Assembly (NCBI RefSeq): GCF_004342985.1
Contig: NZ_SMBO01000001.1
Span: forward strand, 992,001-1,056,000
Reading direction: 5' to 3'
DNA length: 64,000 bases
From: Novosphingobium sp. PhB57
GTDB lineage: Bacteria > Pseudomonadota > Alphaproteobacteria > Sphingomonadales > Sphingomonadaceae
Shown: positions 54,139 through 62,976 of the stretch, piece after piece
How positions within the stretch are numbered: the stretch's first letter is position 1
Layout of the letters: every line of letters starts with the position of its first letter
Translations under genes and position numbers: made by a program
The notes under the pieces: generated by a model
What the model was told of the DNA's origin: nothing
Seen by the model: only the letters and a program-made list of their open reading frames with translations
Databases searched by the model: none

Positions 54139-54885
54139 ATGACCCGTTTTGCCCTCACTCTCGAATTCGACGGCGCCCCCTACATGGGCCTTCAGCGCCA
54201 GGCGCACGGTCCTTCGGTGCAGCAGAGCGTCGAGGAAGCGGCTTTCGCCCTTACCGGCGAGACCACGAGCATGCATGCCGCCGGGCGCACTGACGCGGGA
54301 GTCCATGCCCTGGGCATGAGAGCGCATATCGACATCGCCAAGCCCTTCACGCCCTTCCAGTTCATGGAGGGCATGAATGCGCGGCTGCGGCCTCATCCGA
54401 TCGCGGTGGTCGCCTGCGAGATCGTGCCGGACGACTGGCATGCGCGATTCGCCTGCATCGGCCGCGCCTATGTCTATCGTATCGCCAACCGCCGGGCGCC
54501 GCTCACGCTGGAGCGCGGCAAGGCCTGGCAGGTGCCCAAGCCGCTCGACGCGGCCGCCATGCACCGCGCGGCGCAGACGCTGGTCGGGCTGCATGACTTC
54601 ACGACCTTCCGTTCGGCCCATTGCCAGTCGCAAAGCCCGCTCAAGACGCTCGACCGGCTCGATGTGCGGCGCGAAGGCGAGATGGTGCTGATCGAGGCCG
54701 AGGCGCGCAGTTTCCTGCATCACCAGGTCCGCTCGATGGTCGGCTGCCTGGCGCTGGTGGGCATGGGCCGCTGGACGGAAGCGCGGGTTGCCGAGGCGCT
54801 GGAAGCGCGCGACCGGCAGGCGCTCGGCCTGAATTCGCCGCCGGACGGGCTCTATTTCGTCAAGGCCATCTACCCGGAGAGCTGA
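54139..54885 (+). CDS. truA: tRNA pseudouridine(38-40) synthase
   Basis: Isomerises uridines 38-40 in the anticodon arm. The catalytic Asp52 is in [36 protein letters not shown] ([13 protein letters not shown]) and APPDGLYF-type ([15 protein letters not shown]) segments follow. 248 residues. ATG 54139. Confidence 0.96.
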   Translation: MTRFALTLEFDGAPYMGLQRQAHGPSVQQSVEEAAFALTGETTSMHAAGRTDAGVHALGMRAHIDIAKPFTPFQFMEGMNARLRPHPIAVVACEIVPDDWHARFACIGRAYVYRIANRRAPLTLERGKAWQVPKPLDAAAMHRAAQTLVGLHDFTTFRSAHCQSQSPLKTLDRLDVRREGEMVLIEAEARSFLHHQVRSMVGCLALVGMGRWTEARVAEALEARDRQALGLNSPPDGLYFVKAIYPES

Positions 54886-54923
54886 CGAAGCTTTGAGGCG
54901 TCGCGATCCTAGGCGAGCATAAA

Positions 54924-54949
54924 AAAAGGGAGGCCGCAGCCTCCCTTTT
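54924..54949. terminator. Bidirectional terminator between truA and cobS
   Basis: AAAAGGGAGGC (54924-54934), loop CGCA, GCCTCCCTTTT (54939-54949). With A and T runs on both sides it can stop truA and cobS, which converge here. Confidence 0.92.
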
Positions 54950-54969
54950 CCTGTTTCGCAATTCGAAGG

Positions 54970-55962
54970 TCAGACTTTGCCGACCACGCTCTCGGGCAAG
55001 TCCTTGCCGAAGACGCGCTGGTAGTATTCGGCCACCATCACGCGCTCGGTCTCGTCGCACTTGTTGAGGAACGAGAGGCGGAAGGCGAAGCCCACGTCGT
55101 TGAAGATGGCCGAGTTCTGCGCCCAGGTGATCACCGTACGCGGGCTCATCACCGTCGAGATATCGCCGTTCATGAAGCCCTGGCGGGTGAAGTCCGCGAC
55201 CTTGACCATGTTGGCGACGACCTTGGCATCCACCTGCGGCACCTTCTTGGTGACGATGTCGGTTTCGACCGGCTCGGGCAGGTAATTGAGGCCGACCACC
55301 AGGTTCCAGCGGTCCATCTGACCCTGGTTGATCTGCTGGGTGCCGTGATAGAGCCCCGAAGTATCGCCGAGGCCGACCGTGTTGGCGGTGGCGAACAGGC
55401 GGAAATTGCGGTCCGGACGGATCACGCGGTTCTGGTCGAGCAAGGTCAGCTTGCCCTCGGTTTCGAGGATGCGCTGAATGACGAACATCACGTCCGGGCG
55501 GCCCGCGTCGTATTCGTCGAACACCAGCGCCACCGGGTGCTGCAGCGCCCAGGGCAGCAGGCCTTCGCGGAATTCGGTGACCTGCAGACCGTCGCGCAGG
55601 ACGATGGCGTCGCGGCCGATCAGGTCGATGCGGCTGATGTGCGCGTCGAGGTTGATGCGGATGCACGGCCACTTGAGGCGCGCGGCGACCTGTTCGATGT
55701 GAGTCGACTTGCCGGTGCCGTGATAGCCCTGCACCATGACGCGGCGGTTGTAGGCAAAGCCGGCCAGGATCGCGAGCGTGGTGTCCGGGTCGAAGACGTA
55801 AGTCTCGTCCAGATCCGGAACGCGCTCGTCGGCGACGGAGAAGGCGGGCACCTTCCAGTCGATATCGATTCCGAAAGTCTCGCGCACGTCGAGTTCGATG
55901 TCGGGAGCAGCCAGCACGGTGGCGTCTCGGTTCTCGGCTTTCATGGTCTCGGTCTCAGTCAT
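54970..55962 (-). CDS. cobS: Cobaltochelatase subunit CobS (AAA+)
   Basis: AAA+ ATPase subunit of the aerobic cobaltochelatase CobN-CobS-CobT that inserts cobalt into hydrogenobyrinate a,c-diamide. Walker A GYHGTGKS at 79-86, Walker [15 protein letters not shown], sensor region [21 protein letters not shown]. About 330 residues from ATG 55962. In many alphaproteobacteria the order is bolA, J-protein, cobS, cobT; here a terminator follows directly and cobT is not in the window, while the J-protein and bolA lie 5-6 kb upstream. Other AAA+ roles, such as a MoxR-like assembly factor, cannot be excluded. Confidence 0.9.
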   Translation of the reverse strand: MTETETMKAENRDATVLAAPDIELDVRETFGIDIDWKVPAFSVADERVPDLDETYVFDPDTTLAILAGFAYNRRVMVQGYHGTGKSTHIEQVAARLKWPCIRINLDAHISRIDLIGRDAIVLRDGLQVTEFREGLLPWALQHPVALVFDEYDAGRPDVMFVIQRILETEGKLTLLDQNRVIRPDRNFRLFATANTVGLGDTSGLYHGTQQINQGQMDRWNLVVGLNYLPEPVETDIVTKKVPQVDAKVVANMVKVADFTRQGFMNGDISTVMSPRTVITWAQNSAIFNDVGFAFRLSFLNKCDETERVMVAEYYQRVFGKDLPESVVGKV

Positions 55963-56118
55963 CGTTGCACTCGCGTAGACAAGCGAGCGCTGCACCGCAA
56001 CAGGCTTTGCGGCTTATGGGTAAAACCAGGGCGCGATGCCGACAGGCGCTGCTTCCGTGAAAGGTCGGGGTCGTCCGCCGCCAAGAGCATTGGTCACGCT
56101 TGCGATGGGCGACGGGCC

Positions 56119-56886
56119 TCAATCCCCTGCATCGTCGGCGCGCCCGAGTTTCCGCGGCAGCGCGAACAGATCGATGAAACGCGCAGCGAGCGCCGGGTCG
56201 CCCTCGATCGACAATCGCCCCCCCGCCTCTTCGGCCGAGCGCTTGCCGTAGAACACCGGGAGAAAATCGGTCGCGGTTTCCGCAGCGAAGCGCAAATCGA
56301 CAGCCCCTACCTCTTCCCCGGCCGGGGCGATGCCCAGTTCCCCCCGCCCCAAAGTGCCGAGGAAAGCCTGGCCCGCCACATCGAACACCACCCGCAAGGC
56401 AAGCGCGCCGATCCGCGCCGGCTCGATCATCGTGCGCAGGGAAAGCATGAAAGCCACCGGCGTCAGCGGCAGGAAGGGGTCGTGTCCCGGCGAGCGCACC
56501 GCCCAGCGGCCCAGCTCCTGCATGACCGGCTCCAGCGCCAGCCCCCACTCCGTCAGCGCATAGACCTTGATCGAAGCCGGCGGCGGAAGTTCCGCGCGCC
56601 GCACGATGCCCGAAGCCTCCAGACTGCCCAGTCGCTCGGTCAATATTTTGGCGCTGATTCCGGGCAGCGAGGCGCGCAACCCGTTGAAGCGCCGCGGCCC
56701 GAGCATCATCTCGCGCACGATCGGCAGGGTCCAGCGCTCGCCCACGAGTTCCATGGCGAAAGCCGCGCCGCAGGCGTCGCGATACCAGCGTCCGTGCAAT
56801 GCGGCCTGCGTGCTGGTATCTTCCGGTTCGTTCACCGCGCCGCCCGGCCGCTTCGACCCGGCGCCGGTTTCCTTTTTCAACTTCAT
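56119..56886 (-). CDS. HxlR-family regulator with C-terminal lipid-binding-like domain
   Basis: A 255-residue regulator. Residues about 36-125 are the HxlR winged helix (CGAAFAMELVGERWTLPIVRE, RRFNGLRASLPGISAKILTERL, EASGIVRRAEL). Typical HxlR proteins are 100-130 residues; here about 120 more residues follow, with an alternating hydrophobic pattern (VVFDVAGQAFLGTLGRGEL, AAETATDFLPVFYG) like the SCP2 sterol-carrier-type ligand domain seen in some HxlR and ArsR fusions. It probably senses a hydrophobic ligand. It is divergent from the GST/VOC operon, which it is likely to control. Confidence 0.85.
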   Translation of the reverse strand: MKLKKETGAGSKRPGGAVNEPEDTSTQAALHGRWYRDACGAAFAMELVGERWTLPIVREMMLGPRRFNGLRASLPGISAKILTERLGSLEASGIVRRAELPPPASIKVYALTEWGLALEPVMQELGRWAVRSPGHDPFLPLTPVAFMLSLRTMIEPARIGALALRVVFDVAGQAFLGTLGRGELGIAPAGEEVGAVDLRFAAETATDFLPVFYGKRSAEEAGGRLSIEGDPALAARFIDLFALPRKLGRADDAGD

Positions 56887-56887
56887 A

Positions 56888-56902
56888 GTTGCTTTTTGTA
56901 AC
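56888..56902. promoter_or_regulatory. Candidate HxlR operator
   Basis: GTTGC-TTTTT-GTAAC is a near-perfect inverted repeat (one mismatch) beginning one base upstream of the HxlR-type regulator start. Its position suits autoregulation and control of the divergent operon. The element is inferred from symmetry and location only. Confidence 0.45.
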
Positions 56903-57026
56903 CTGATTGCCCAGGCTCCTGCAATAACGAATCGCCCGGTCCAGGGCGACACCGATCGGGGCCCGCAAGGGGCGCCGTTCATGGCCGTGCCGCACAGACT
57001 ACGGTCATGCGAACAGGAGAGTGTCG

Positions 57027-57692
57027 ATGCCTCGAAGCGAGACCGCTTCCACCGTCTTCACGGCCTATGCCGACGTTCCGCCGCCGGTTCGCGGGCAGGT
57101 CCGCGATCTTCGCCTGCGCTGGGCGCACGAAGAGCTGGGCCGGGACTACCGGGTAGAGGAACTCGACGTCTATCACCCGCGCCCCGATGCCTACCGGGAA
57201 TGGCAACCCTTCGGCCAGGTCCCCGCCTTCGACGACGGCACGCGCAAGCTGTTCGAAAGCGGCGCCATCCTGCTCTACCTGGGCGAGCAGGACGAACGCC
57301 TGCTGCCCGCCGAGCCCGGCGCACGCTGGCTGGCGATCACCTGGCTGTTCGCCGCTCTCAACAGCGTGGAGCCCTTCGTCGCGCAGATCGGCGCGCTCGA
57401 TATCTTCCACGCAGGCAAACCCTGGGCAGCCGAAGCGCGGCCAAGCGCGGTGAAGCTGGCGCAGTCGCGCCTCGCCGCCACCCAGACCGCGCTCGGCGAC
57501 AAGGACTGGATCGCCGGAGATTTCTCCATTGCCGATATCCTGCTGGTCACCGTGCTGCGCAGCCTGGACCATACCGCGATCCTCGCAGAGTTTCCCGCGC
57601 TCGCCGCCTACAAGGCGCGCGGCGAAAACCGTCCGGCCTTCCGCCGGGCCCTTGCCGAACAACTCGAAAGCTACGCCTCTCCCGCCACTTAG
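57027..57692 (+). CDS. Glutathione S-transferase family protein (operon gene 1)
   Basis: A 221-residue GST-fold protein: N-terminal thioredoxin-like domain (GRDYRVEELDVYHPRPDA, WQPFGQVPAFDDGTRKLFES, GAILLYLGEQ) with the conserved cis-Pro (QVPAF) and Glu/Ser for glutathione, then the all-helical domain containing DKDWIAGDFSIADILLVTVL (the N-capping Asp). ATG 57027 follows GGAGA. First gene of a seven-gene unit divergent from the HxlR-type regulator. Confidence 0.88.
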   Translation: MPRSETASTVFTAYADVPPPVRGQVRDLRLRWAHEELGRDYRVEELDVYHPRPDAYREWQPFGQVPAFDDGTRKLFESGAILLYLGEQDERLLPAEPGARWLAITWLFAALNSVEPFVAQIGALDIFHAGKPWAAEARPSAVKLAQSRLAATQTALGDKDWIAGDFSIADILLVTVLRSLDHTAILAEFPALAAYKARGENRPAFRRALAEQLESYASPAT

Positions 57693-57702
57693 GAGAATAG
57701 CC

Positions 57703-58089
57703 ATGCCTTATGTCGATGGTTTCGTGATTGCCGTCCCTGCCGCCAACAAGGACAAGTTCATCGCCCACGCCCGGGAATTCGACACTTACTTCATGGAGTA
57801 CGGCGCCACGCGCATCGTCGAATGCTGGGGAGACGATGTCGAGCACGGCAAGCAGACCGACTTCTTCCGCGCCGTCGCGGCGAAGGAGGACGAAGTGGTC
57901 TGCTTCAGCTGGATCGAATGGCCTGACAAGGGCACCCGCGATCGCCAGATGGGCCTGCTCATGGAACTGATGAAGACCGACCCGCGCTTCGACCCCGAGA
58001 AGAACCCCATGCCGTTCGACGGTGCCCGCATGATCTTCGGCGGATTCCAGTCCGTCGTCGTGCTGCCCCAGAGCGAACAGGGAGAATGA
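57703..58089 (+). CDS. DUF1428 family protein (operon gene 2)
   Basis: A 128-residue protein of the DUF1428 family, a dimeric alpha/beta-barrel group of unknown function. The family pattern is visible: MPYVDGFVIAVPAANKDKFI, WGDDVEHGKQTDFFRAVAAK, EDEVVCFSWIEWPDK and MPFDGARMIFGGFQ. AGGAGAATAG precedes the ATG. The stop overlaps the next VOC gene by 4 bp. Such genes frequently accompany GST and VOC genes, but no activity is established. Confidence 0.87.
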   Translation: MPYVDGFVIAVPAANKDKFIAHAREFDTYFMEYGATRIVECWGDDVEHGKQTDFFRAVAAKEDEVVCFSWIEWPDKGTRDRQMGLLMELMKTDPRFDPEKNPMPFDGARMIFGGFQSVVVLPQSEQGE

Positions 58090-58892
58090 CCGTGGCCAAT
58101 CCCGTCGGAAGCTTCATCTGGTACGAACTGCTCACCAGCGACATCGAGGGCGCCGCCGCCTTCTATCGCGAGGTCGTCGGCTGGACGATCGCCACTCATG
58201 CCGATCCCGAGGCAGGAGGCCTCGACTACCGCATGATCGTTCGCGACGACGGCGGCATGGCCGGGGGCGCGATGGCCATCACCGAGGACATGGCGCAAGG
58301 CGGCGCAAGGCCGATCTGGCTCCCCTATTTCTACGTGGAGAACGTGGATGCCGCGGTGGAGGCGATCACTTCCGAGGGCGGAAAAGTGCAGATGCCGGCC
58401 ACGGACCTGCCCGTCGGCCGCATCGCCATGGTCGCCGATCCGCAGGGCGTGCCGATCTATCTGATGAAGCCGGTCCCACCTGCCGACAAGCCGGATGCCG
58501 CCAGTGACGTCTTCTCCGTCACGGAGAACCAGCGGGTGCGCTGGAACGAACTCGCCAGCCCCGACCAGGCCGGGTCCATGGCCTTCTACGGGAAGCACTT
58601 CGGCTTCACGTTCGACGAGAAGATGTCGATGGGCGAGATGGGCGACTATTGCTTCATCGGGCACCACGGCCAGACGCTGGGCGCGATCATGCAGCGGCAG
58701 GAAGAAAGCCAGCCGTCGGTCTGGATGTTCTACTTCGGCGTGCCCTCCATCGCACAGGCGAAAACGGCGGTGGAGGCAAATGGCGGCAAGGTCCTGATGG
58801 GACCGCACGAAGTGCCAGGCGGGGAGTGGATCATCGTCGCGCTCGATCCTCAGGGCGCCGGCTTTGGACTGGTCGGGCCGAAAGGCGACTGA
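58086..58892 (+). CDS. Two-domain VOC family protein (operon gene 3)
   Basis: A 268-residue tandem vicinal-oxygen-chelate protein. Domain 1 (about 5-130) has GSFIWYELLTSDIEGAAAFY and LPYFYVENVDAAVEAITSEG; domain 2 repeats the pattern (RWNELASPDQAGSMAFYGKH, WMFYFGVPSIAQAKTAVEAN). VOC enzymes include glyoxalase I, extradiol dioxygenases and antibiotic-resistance proteins. The specificity here is not deducible. ATG 58086 overlaps the DUF1428 stop. Confidence 0.87.
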   Translation: MTVANPVGSFIWYELLTSDIEGAAAFYREVVGWTIATHADPEAGGLDYRMIVRDDGGMAGGAMAITEDMAQGGARPIWLPYFYVENVDAAVEAITSEGGKVQMPATDLPVGRIAMVADPQGVPIYLMKPVPPADKPDAASDVFSVTENQRVRWNELASPDQAGSMAFYGKHFGFTFDEKMSMGEMGDYCFIGHHGQTLGAIMQRQEESQPSVWMFYFGVPSIAQAKTAVEANGGKVLMGPHEVPGGEWIIVALDPQGAGFGLVGPKGD

Positions 58893-58994
58893 TCCCCGAA
58901 AAAAGACCGGGGCGCGACAGGAACGAAAGGCCATTGACGGCGGAACGATGTTCCATGATTGTTCCGCCTTCAAGCAGGACGATGGAGTAGGATC

Positions 58995-59621
58995 ATGGCC
59001 GACTACACCTTCTATACCAATCCCATGTCGCGCGGGCAGATCGCGCGCTGGGCGCTACACGAAGTCGGGGCCGATTATCGGCAGATCCTGATCGACTGGA
59101 AGGACAAGCCGGAGAGTTTCCTGGCGGTCAATCCGATGGGCAAAGTGCCCACCATCGTCCACCATGCCGAAGACGGGGACCGGGTCGTCACTGAAGCGGC
59201 GGCGATCTGCCTCTACCTGGCGGAAATGCATCCCGAGGCCGGGCTGCTGCCGAACGATGCCGAAATGGCGGACTATTACCGCTGGACCTTCTTTGCCTCC
59301 GGCCCGGTCGAACAGGCGATCACCTCCCGCCACCTCAAGTGCGAACCCACGCCCGAGCAGGAGCCGATGGCCGGCTGGGGCAACTTTGAGCGCACGATGA
59401 ACGCGCTGGAGAGCCATTTCGACCAGGCCGACTATGTCTGCGGCGGACGCTTCACCATGGCGGACGTCTACGTCGGCAGCGCGGTCGACTGGGGGCTCAC
59501 GTTCGGCACGATGCCGCCGCGCCGGGCTTTCGTTGCCTACGCCGAGCGTTTCCAGGCGCGGGAAGGCTACAAGGCCGCCAAAGCCGTGGACAACACCCTG
59601 ATCGGGGAGATGAAGAAATGA
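58995..59621 (+). CDS. Glutathione S-transferase family protein (operon gene 4)
   Basis: A 208-residue GST: YTFYTNPMSRGQIARWALHEVG, NPMGKVPTIVHHAEDG with cis-Pro, TEAAAICLYLAEMHPEAGL, and a helical domain with YVCGGRFTMADVYVGSAVDWG. The start is ATG 58995, with GGAGTAGG upstream. Its sequence is not a close copy of the other two GSTs in this operon. The stop overlaps the PhnB-like gene by 4 bp. Confidence 0.9.
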   Translation: MADYTFYTNPMSRGQIARWALHEVGADYRQILIDWKDKPESFLAVNPMGKVPTIVHHAEDGDRVVTEAAAICLYLAEMHPEAGLLPNDAEMADYYRWTFFASGPVEQAITSRHLKCEPTPEQEPMAGWGNFERTMNALESHFDQADYVCGGRFTMADVYVGSAVDWGLTFGTMPPRRAFVAYAERFQAREGYKAAKAVDNTLIGEMKK

Positions 59622-60133
59622 CCGCTGGGCGCCCTGCAAAGAACCGCGTCTGCCTCTGGTACGACGGCGCGGCGGAAGAGGCGGCGAATTTCTATGCCTC
59701 GGTCTTCCCCGACACGCACGTCACCCGCGTCGTCCAGTCTCCCACGGACTATCCGGACGGCAAACAGGGCGACGTCATCACCGTGGAATTCACGGTCATG
59801 GGTATCGAATGCATCGGCCTCAACGGCGGCCCGACTTTCCAGCATTCGGAAGCCTTCTCCTTCCAGGTCGAAACCCTGAACCAGGAGGAAACCGACCGTT
59901 ACTGGGATGCGATCGTCGGCAATGGCGGGGCCGAGAGCATGTGCGGCTGGTGCAAGGACAAGTGGGGCCTTTCCTGGCAGATAACCCCCAAGGCGCTCAG
60001 CGATTCCCTTACCAACCCGGACCGCGCGGCAGCGAAGCGGGGGATGGAGGCGATGATGACGATGCGCAAGATCGACATCGCGGCGATCGAGGCCGCCGTC
60101 GCCGGTCATGCCGGGCAAGGAACCGGCGCATGA
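59618..60133 (+). CDS. PhnB/3-dmu-9-3-mt family VOC protein (operon gene 5)
   Basis: A 171-residue protein of the PhnB-like family (3-demethylubiquinone-9 3-methyltransferase-like domain, VOC fold): CLWYDGAAEEAANFYASVFP, VTVEFTVMG-type ITVEFTVMGIECIGLNGGP, NQEETDRYWDAIV and GWCKDKWGLSWQITP. The methyltransferase name is historical and activity is unproven. Overlaps both neighbours by 4 bp. Confidence 0.87.
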   Translation: MTAGRPAKNRVCLWYDGAAEEAANFYASVFPDTHVTRVVQSPTDYPDGKQGDVITVEFTVMGIECIGLNGGPTFQHSEAFSFQVETLNQEETDRYWDAIVGNGGAESMCGWCKDKWGLSWQITPKALSDSLTNPDRAAAKRGMEAMMTMRKIDIAAIEAAVAGHAGQGTGA

Positions 60134-60795
60134 ATCCGGAACCGAGCCTGGAACTTTTCGGCCATCCGTTCTCGTCCTACACCTGGAAGGTGCTGATCCC
60201 GCTTTACGCCTATGACGTGCCTTTCGCGTTCCGCATTATCGATGCCGAACACCCCGAACATGCCGAAGTCGTCCAGACCGCCGGCCCGCTCGGCAAGTTC
60301 CCGGTGCTGCGCGATGGCGAGAACCTTCTGTTCGAAGCGACGACGATCGTCGAATATATCGACCGGCATCTCATCGCGCCCGGCACGCTGGTTCCCGAGG
60401 ATCCCGATGCGGCCACGGCGATCCGGATGCTGGACCGCGTGTTCGACAACTACGTCATGAACGTGATGCAGATCGTCGTGAACGAATATATCCGCGACAG
60501 CAAGAACCCCGATCTTGCTCGCTGCGCGGAAGCGCGCGCCCAACTCGACAGGGTCTATGCCTGGCTGGAAGGCTGGCTGCAGTTCTATCCGCCGATGGAT
60601 CAGGTCACCTTGATCGAATGCGCGGCGGCGCCATCGCTGTTCTATTCCGACTGGGTCCACCCCATCCCGGAAGACAGGCCGCGCCTGCGGCAATGGCGCG
60701 CACATCTGCTGTCCCTGCCCTCCGTCGCGCGCTGCGTCGAGGATGCCCGACCCTTCCGCGCCTACTTCCCGCTCGGCGCGCCGGACCGCGACTGA
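60130..60795 (+). CDS. Glutathione S-transferase family protein (operon gene 6)
   Basis: A 221-residue GST: SLELFGHPFSSYTWKVLIPL, GPLGKFPVLRDGENLLFEA, TIVEYIDRHLIAPGTLVPED, then a helical C-domain with CAAAPSLFYSDWVHPIPEDR. The N-terminal FSSYTWK supplies a Ser at the usual catalytic region. ATG 60130 overlaps the previous stop. This is the third GST in the unit and differs from the other two. Confidence 0.88.
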   Translation: MNPEPSLELFGHPFSSYTWKVLIPLYAYDVPFAFRIIDAEHPEHAEVVQTAGPLGKFPVLRDGENLLFEATTIVEYIDRHLIAPGTLVPEDPDAATAIRMLDRVFDNYVMNVMQIVVNEYIRDSKNPDLARCAEARAQLDRVYAWLEGWLQFYPPMDQVTLIECAAAPSLFYSDWVHPIPEDRPRLRQWRAHLLSLPSVARCVEDARPFRAYFPLGAPDRD

Positions 60796-60821
60796 ACGAT
60801 TCGCGATTGAGGAGATTGTCC

Positions 60822-61280
60822 GTGAACGATGCCAGCAACGAACTCTCGATCACGCGCTTCATTGACGCCCCCGTGGAGAAAGTCTGGGACGTCATGGCCA
60901 ATCGCCAGGAGGAATGGTGGTGCCCTCGCCCCTGGCGGGTCGAGATTGATGAGCAGGACAAGCGCGCCGGCGGCGCCTGCCGGATGACGATGTATGGCCC
61001 CGACGGTGAGGAAGCACCGCAAAACGGCATCTATCTCGCTTACGAGGAAGGCCACCGCTTCGTGACGACCGATGCCGTCACTGCCGATTTCCAGCCCTCC
61101 GGCCCTTTCATGATCGGCATCTGGGAAGTGACAAGCGAAGGCAACGGCACTCGCTACACCGCCGCGGCTCGCCACTGGAGCAGCGAAACGAAGAAGCAGC
61201 ACGAAGAGATGGGCTTCGTGGACGGCTGGTCTGCCTGCGCCGATCAACTCGCCGAAATCTGCGAGGCAGAGGGAGCCTGA
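60822..61280 (+). CDS. SRPBCC/AHSA1-like protein (operon gene 7)
   Basis: A 152-residue START-like/AHSA1 domain: ITRFIDAPVEKVWDVMANRQ, WWCPRPWRVEIDEQDKRAGG, CRMTMYGPDGEEAPQNGIYL, GIWEVTSEGNGTRYTA and AARHWSSETKKQHEEMGFVDGW-type C-terminal helix. These small barrels bind hydrophobic ligands. The start is GTG 60822 preceded by GAGGAG. It is the last gene of the unit. Confidence 0.87.
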   Translation: MNDASNELSITRFIDAPVEKVWDVMANRQEEWWCPRPWRVEIDEQDKRAGGACRMTMYGPDGEEAPQNGIYLAYEEGHRFVTTDAVTADFQPSGPFMIGIWEVTSEGNGTRYTAAARHWSSETKKQHEEMGFVDGWSACADQLAEICEAEGA

Positions 61281-61325
61281 GCAGGCTCACATCCGCCGCA
61301 AGTTCTCGATCCCCCGGCTGAACGC

Positions 61326-61925
61326 CTATCCGGCCGAAGCCATTGCCGAAGACTTTCGCAGCAATTGGTAGGCCTCCACCACGCCCTGCAGCCGCTCGGC
61401 GTGGCTGTGGTCTCCGCCGTTGTGATCGGGGTGATACTGCCGGAGCAGCCGGGTATAGCGGAGGCGCAGGGTCTTGCTGTCGATGTCACCGTCCAGGCCC
61501 AGGAATTCCAGGGCGCGGCGCTCTTCCGGCGTGAAGCGGATGTTCTGCGGCTTCATGTCGGCCTGGCGCTGCCGGACATGGGCCCTCGCCCGCCCGCTGA
61601 TCGCCTCCAGCGGGTCCGCGAAATCGGCCCACCGCGGCGTTCCGTCCACGCCGGCGTCCGGCCGGAAGGCGCGGCTTTGCGCTTCCCAGCCATGAAGCGG
61701 CGACTGGGCACGGAAGATTTCCTCCGCGCTCATGCCGTCGAAATAGTCGTAGCCCGAATTGAACTCGCGAACGTGGTCGAGGCAGAACCAGCGATAGTCG
61801 CCGGGCCCGTCGAAACCCGGCAAACGAACGCCCGGCGCGCGAAACTCGCCCGCTTCCTCACATCCCGGCCAGTTGCATTCGCGTCCGCCGGATTCGACCC
61901 TGCCATGAAATCTAGAATGTCTCAC
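61326..61925 (-). CDS. J-domain protein with N-terminal zinc-binding segment
   Basis: A 199-residue protein with a J-domain at the C-terminus (residues about 136-199; HPD at 165-167 in RQYHPDHNGGDHSHAE). The N-terminal part has CNWPGCEEAGEFRAP and WFCLDHVREFN, with Cys17, Cys22, Cys48 and His51 able to bind zinc. Type III DnaJ co-chaperones of this kind sit next to bolA and cobS in many alphaproteobacteria. The start is GTG 61925; the open frame further upstream is antisense to bolA. Confidence 0.87.
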   Translation of the reverse strand: MRHSRFHGRVESGGRECNWPGCEEAGEFRAPGVRLPGFDGPGDYRWFCLDHVREFNSGYDYFDGMSAEEIFRAQSPLHGWEAQSRAFRPDAGVDGTPRWADFADPLEAISGRARAHVRQRQADMKPQNIRFTPEERRALEFLGLDGDIDSKTLRLRYTRLLRQYHPDHNGGDHSHAERLQGVVEAYQLLRKSSAMASAG

Positions 61926-61955
61926 CGGCTTCCAGATGGGATAAGCTGCGTCTAA

Positions 61956-62237
61956 ATGGAAGACATGACCGGACCGATCGCACAGGAAATGCGGCAGCTT
62001 CTCGAAGCCGCCTTCGCCCCCACCCACCTCGCGGTAATCAATGATTCCGCCAGCCACGCCGGCCATATGGGCGACGATGGCACCGGCGAATCGCATTTCA
62101 CCATTGAGATCGAGACCCCCGCTTTCACCGGCGTTTCCCGCCTCCAGCGCCAGCGTCTCGTCAATGCCGCGCTCGGCGACATTCCCGGAACGCGCGTCCA
62201 TGCCCTAGCCATCAAGGCCCGCGCCCCAGGCGAATAA
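61956..62237 (+). CDS. bolA: BolA family protein
   Basis: A 93-residue BolA-type protein, a regulator and Fe-S-trafficking partner of monothiol glutaredoxins. [15 protein letters not shown] and [20 protein letters not shown] plus [20 protein letters not shown] match the family. ATG 61956; a second in-frame ATG is at 61965. It is divergent from the J-protein with about 30 bp between the two starts. Confidence 0.92.
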   Translation: MEDMTGPIAQEMRQLLEAAFAPTHLAVINDSASHAGHMGDDGTGESHFTIEIETPAFTGVSRLQRQRLVNAALGDIPGTRVHALAIKARAPGE

Positions 62238-62307
62238 CAGGCCAGGTCGTCAGACGCCCGTTATCCCCGGTTGCCCTTTGCGCAATGGCAGCCTAAATGC
62301 GCGCACC

Positions 62308-62976
62308 ATGCCGACAACCCTGACATTCGCCGTGCCCAAGGGCCGAATCCTCGACGAGGCGCTGCCGCTGATGGCGCGCGCCGGCGTGGTGCCCGAGGCG
62401 GAATTCCACGACAAGAAGTCTCGCGCGCTCTCCTTCGCCTGCGAGAACAGCGACACGCGCCTGATCCGCGTGCGCGCTTTCGACGTGGCGACGTTCGTGG
62501 CCCATGGCGCGGCGCAAGTCGGGATCGTCGGCTCCGACGTGGTCGAGGAATTCGCCTACCCGGACCTCTACGCGCCGGTTGACCTCGATGTCGGACACTG
62601 CCGCCTCTCCGTGGCGGAGCGCGAAGGCGAAGTCGGGGGGGCGCTGCCGTCGCACTTGCGCGTCGCCAGCAAGTACCCGAACCTCACGCGCCGCCACTAC
62701 GAAAAGCTGGGCGTGCAGGCCGAAGTCGTGAAGCTCAACGGCGCCATGGAACTGGCGCCGACGCTGGGACTGTCGAGCCGCATCGTCGATCTCGTTTCCA
62801 CTGGGCGCACCCTGAAGGAAAACGGCCTTGTCGAGACCAGCCGCATCCTCGACATTTCGGCCCGCCTGATCGTCAATCGCGCAGCGCTCAAGACTGACGA
62901 GCGGGTGGCCGCACTGGTCGAACGCTTCCGCGCGCTGGTGGCCGAAAATGCCCGGACGCGCGAGGCGGCCGCCTGA
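62308..62976 (+). CDS. hisG: ATP phosphoribosyltransferase, short form (HisG)
   Basis: First step of histidine synthesis: ATP plus PRPP to phosphoribosyl-[34 protein letters not shown] and [20 protein letters not shown] are diagnostic. At 222 residues it is the short form lacking the C-terminal feedback domain, which normally needs HisZ as regulatory partner; hisZ is not in the window. ATG 62308 has no strong ribosome-binding site. Shares one base with hisD. Confidence 0.94.
   Translation: MPTTLTFAVPKGRILDEALPLMARAGVVPEAEFHDKKSRALSFACENSDTRLIRVRAFDVATFVAHGAAQVGIVGSDVVEEFAYPDLYAPVDLDVGHCRLSVAEREGEVGGALPSHLRVASKYPNLTRRHYEKLGVQAEVVKLNGAMELAPTLGLSSRIVDLVSTGRTLKENGLVETSRILDISARLIVNRAALKTDERVAALVERFRALVAENARTREAAA

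Noticed and set aside
53476..54723. 415-residue version of the cupin gene starting at 54723
   Set aside because: The upstream part is antisense to truA and lacks protein-like sequence; ATG 54042 has a ribosome-binding site and begins the cupin protein.
56119..61280. GST/VOC module as a mobile island
   Set aside because: No integrase, transposase, tRNA or flanking direct repeat was seen, and G+C looks like that of its neighbours. Insertion is possible only on synteny grounds, so it is reported as a gene module.
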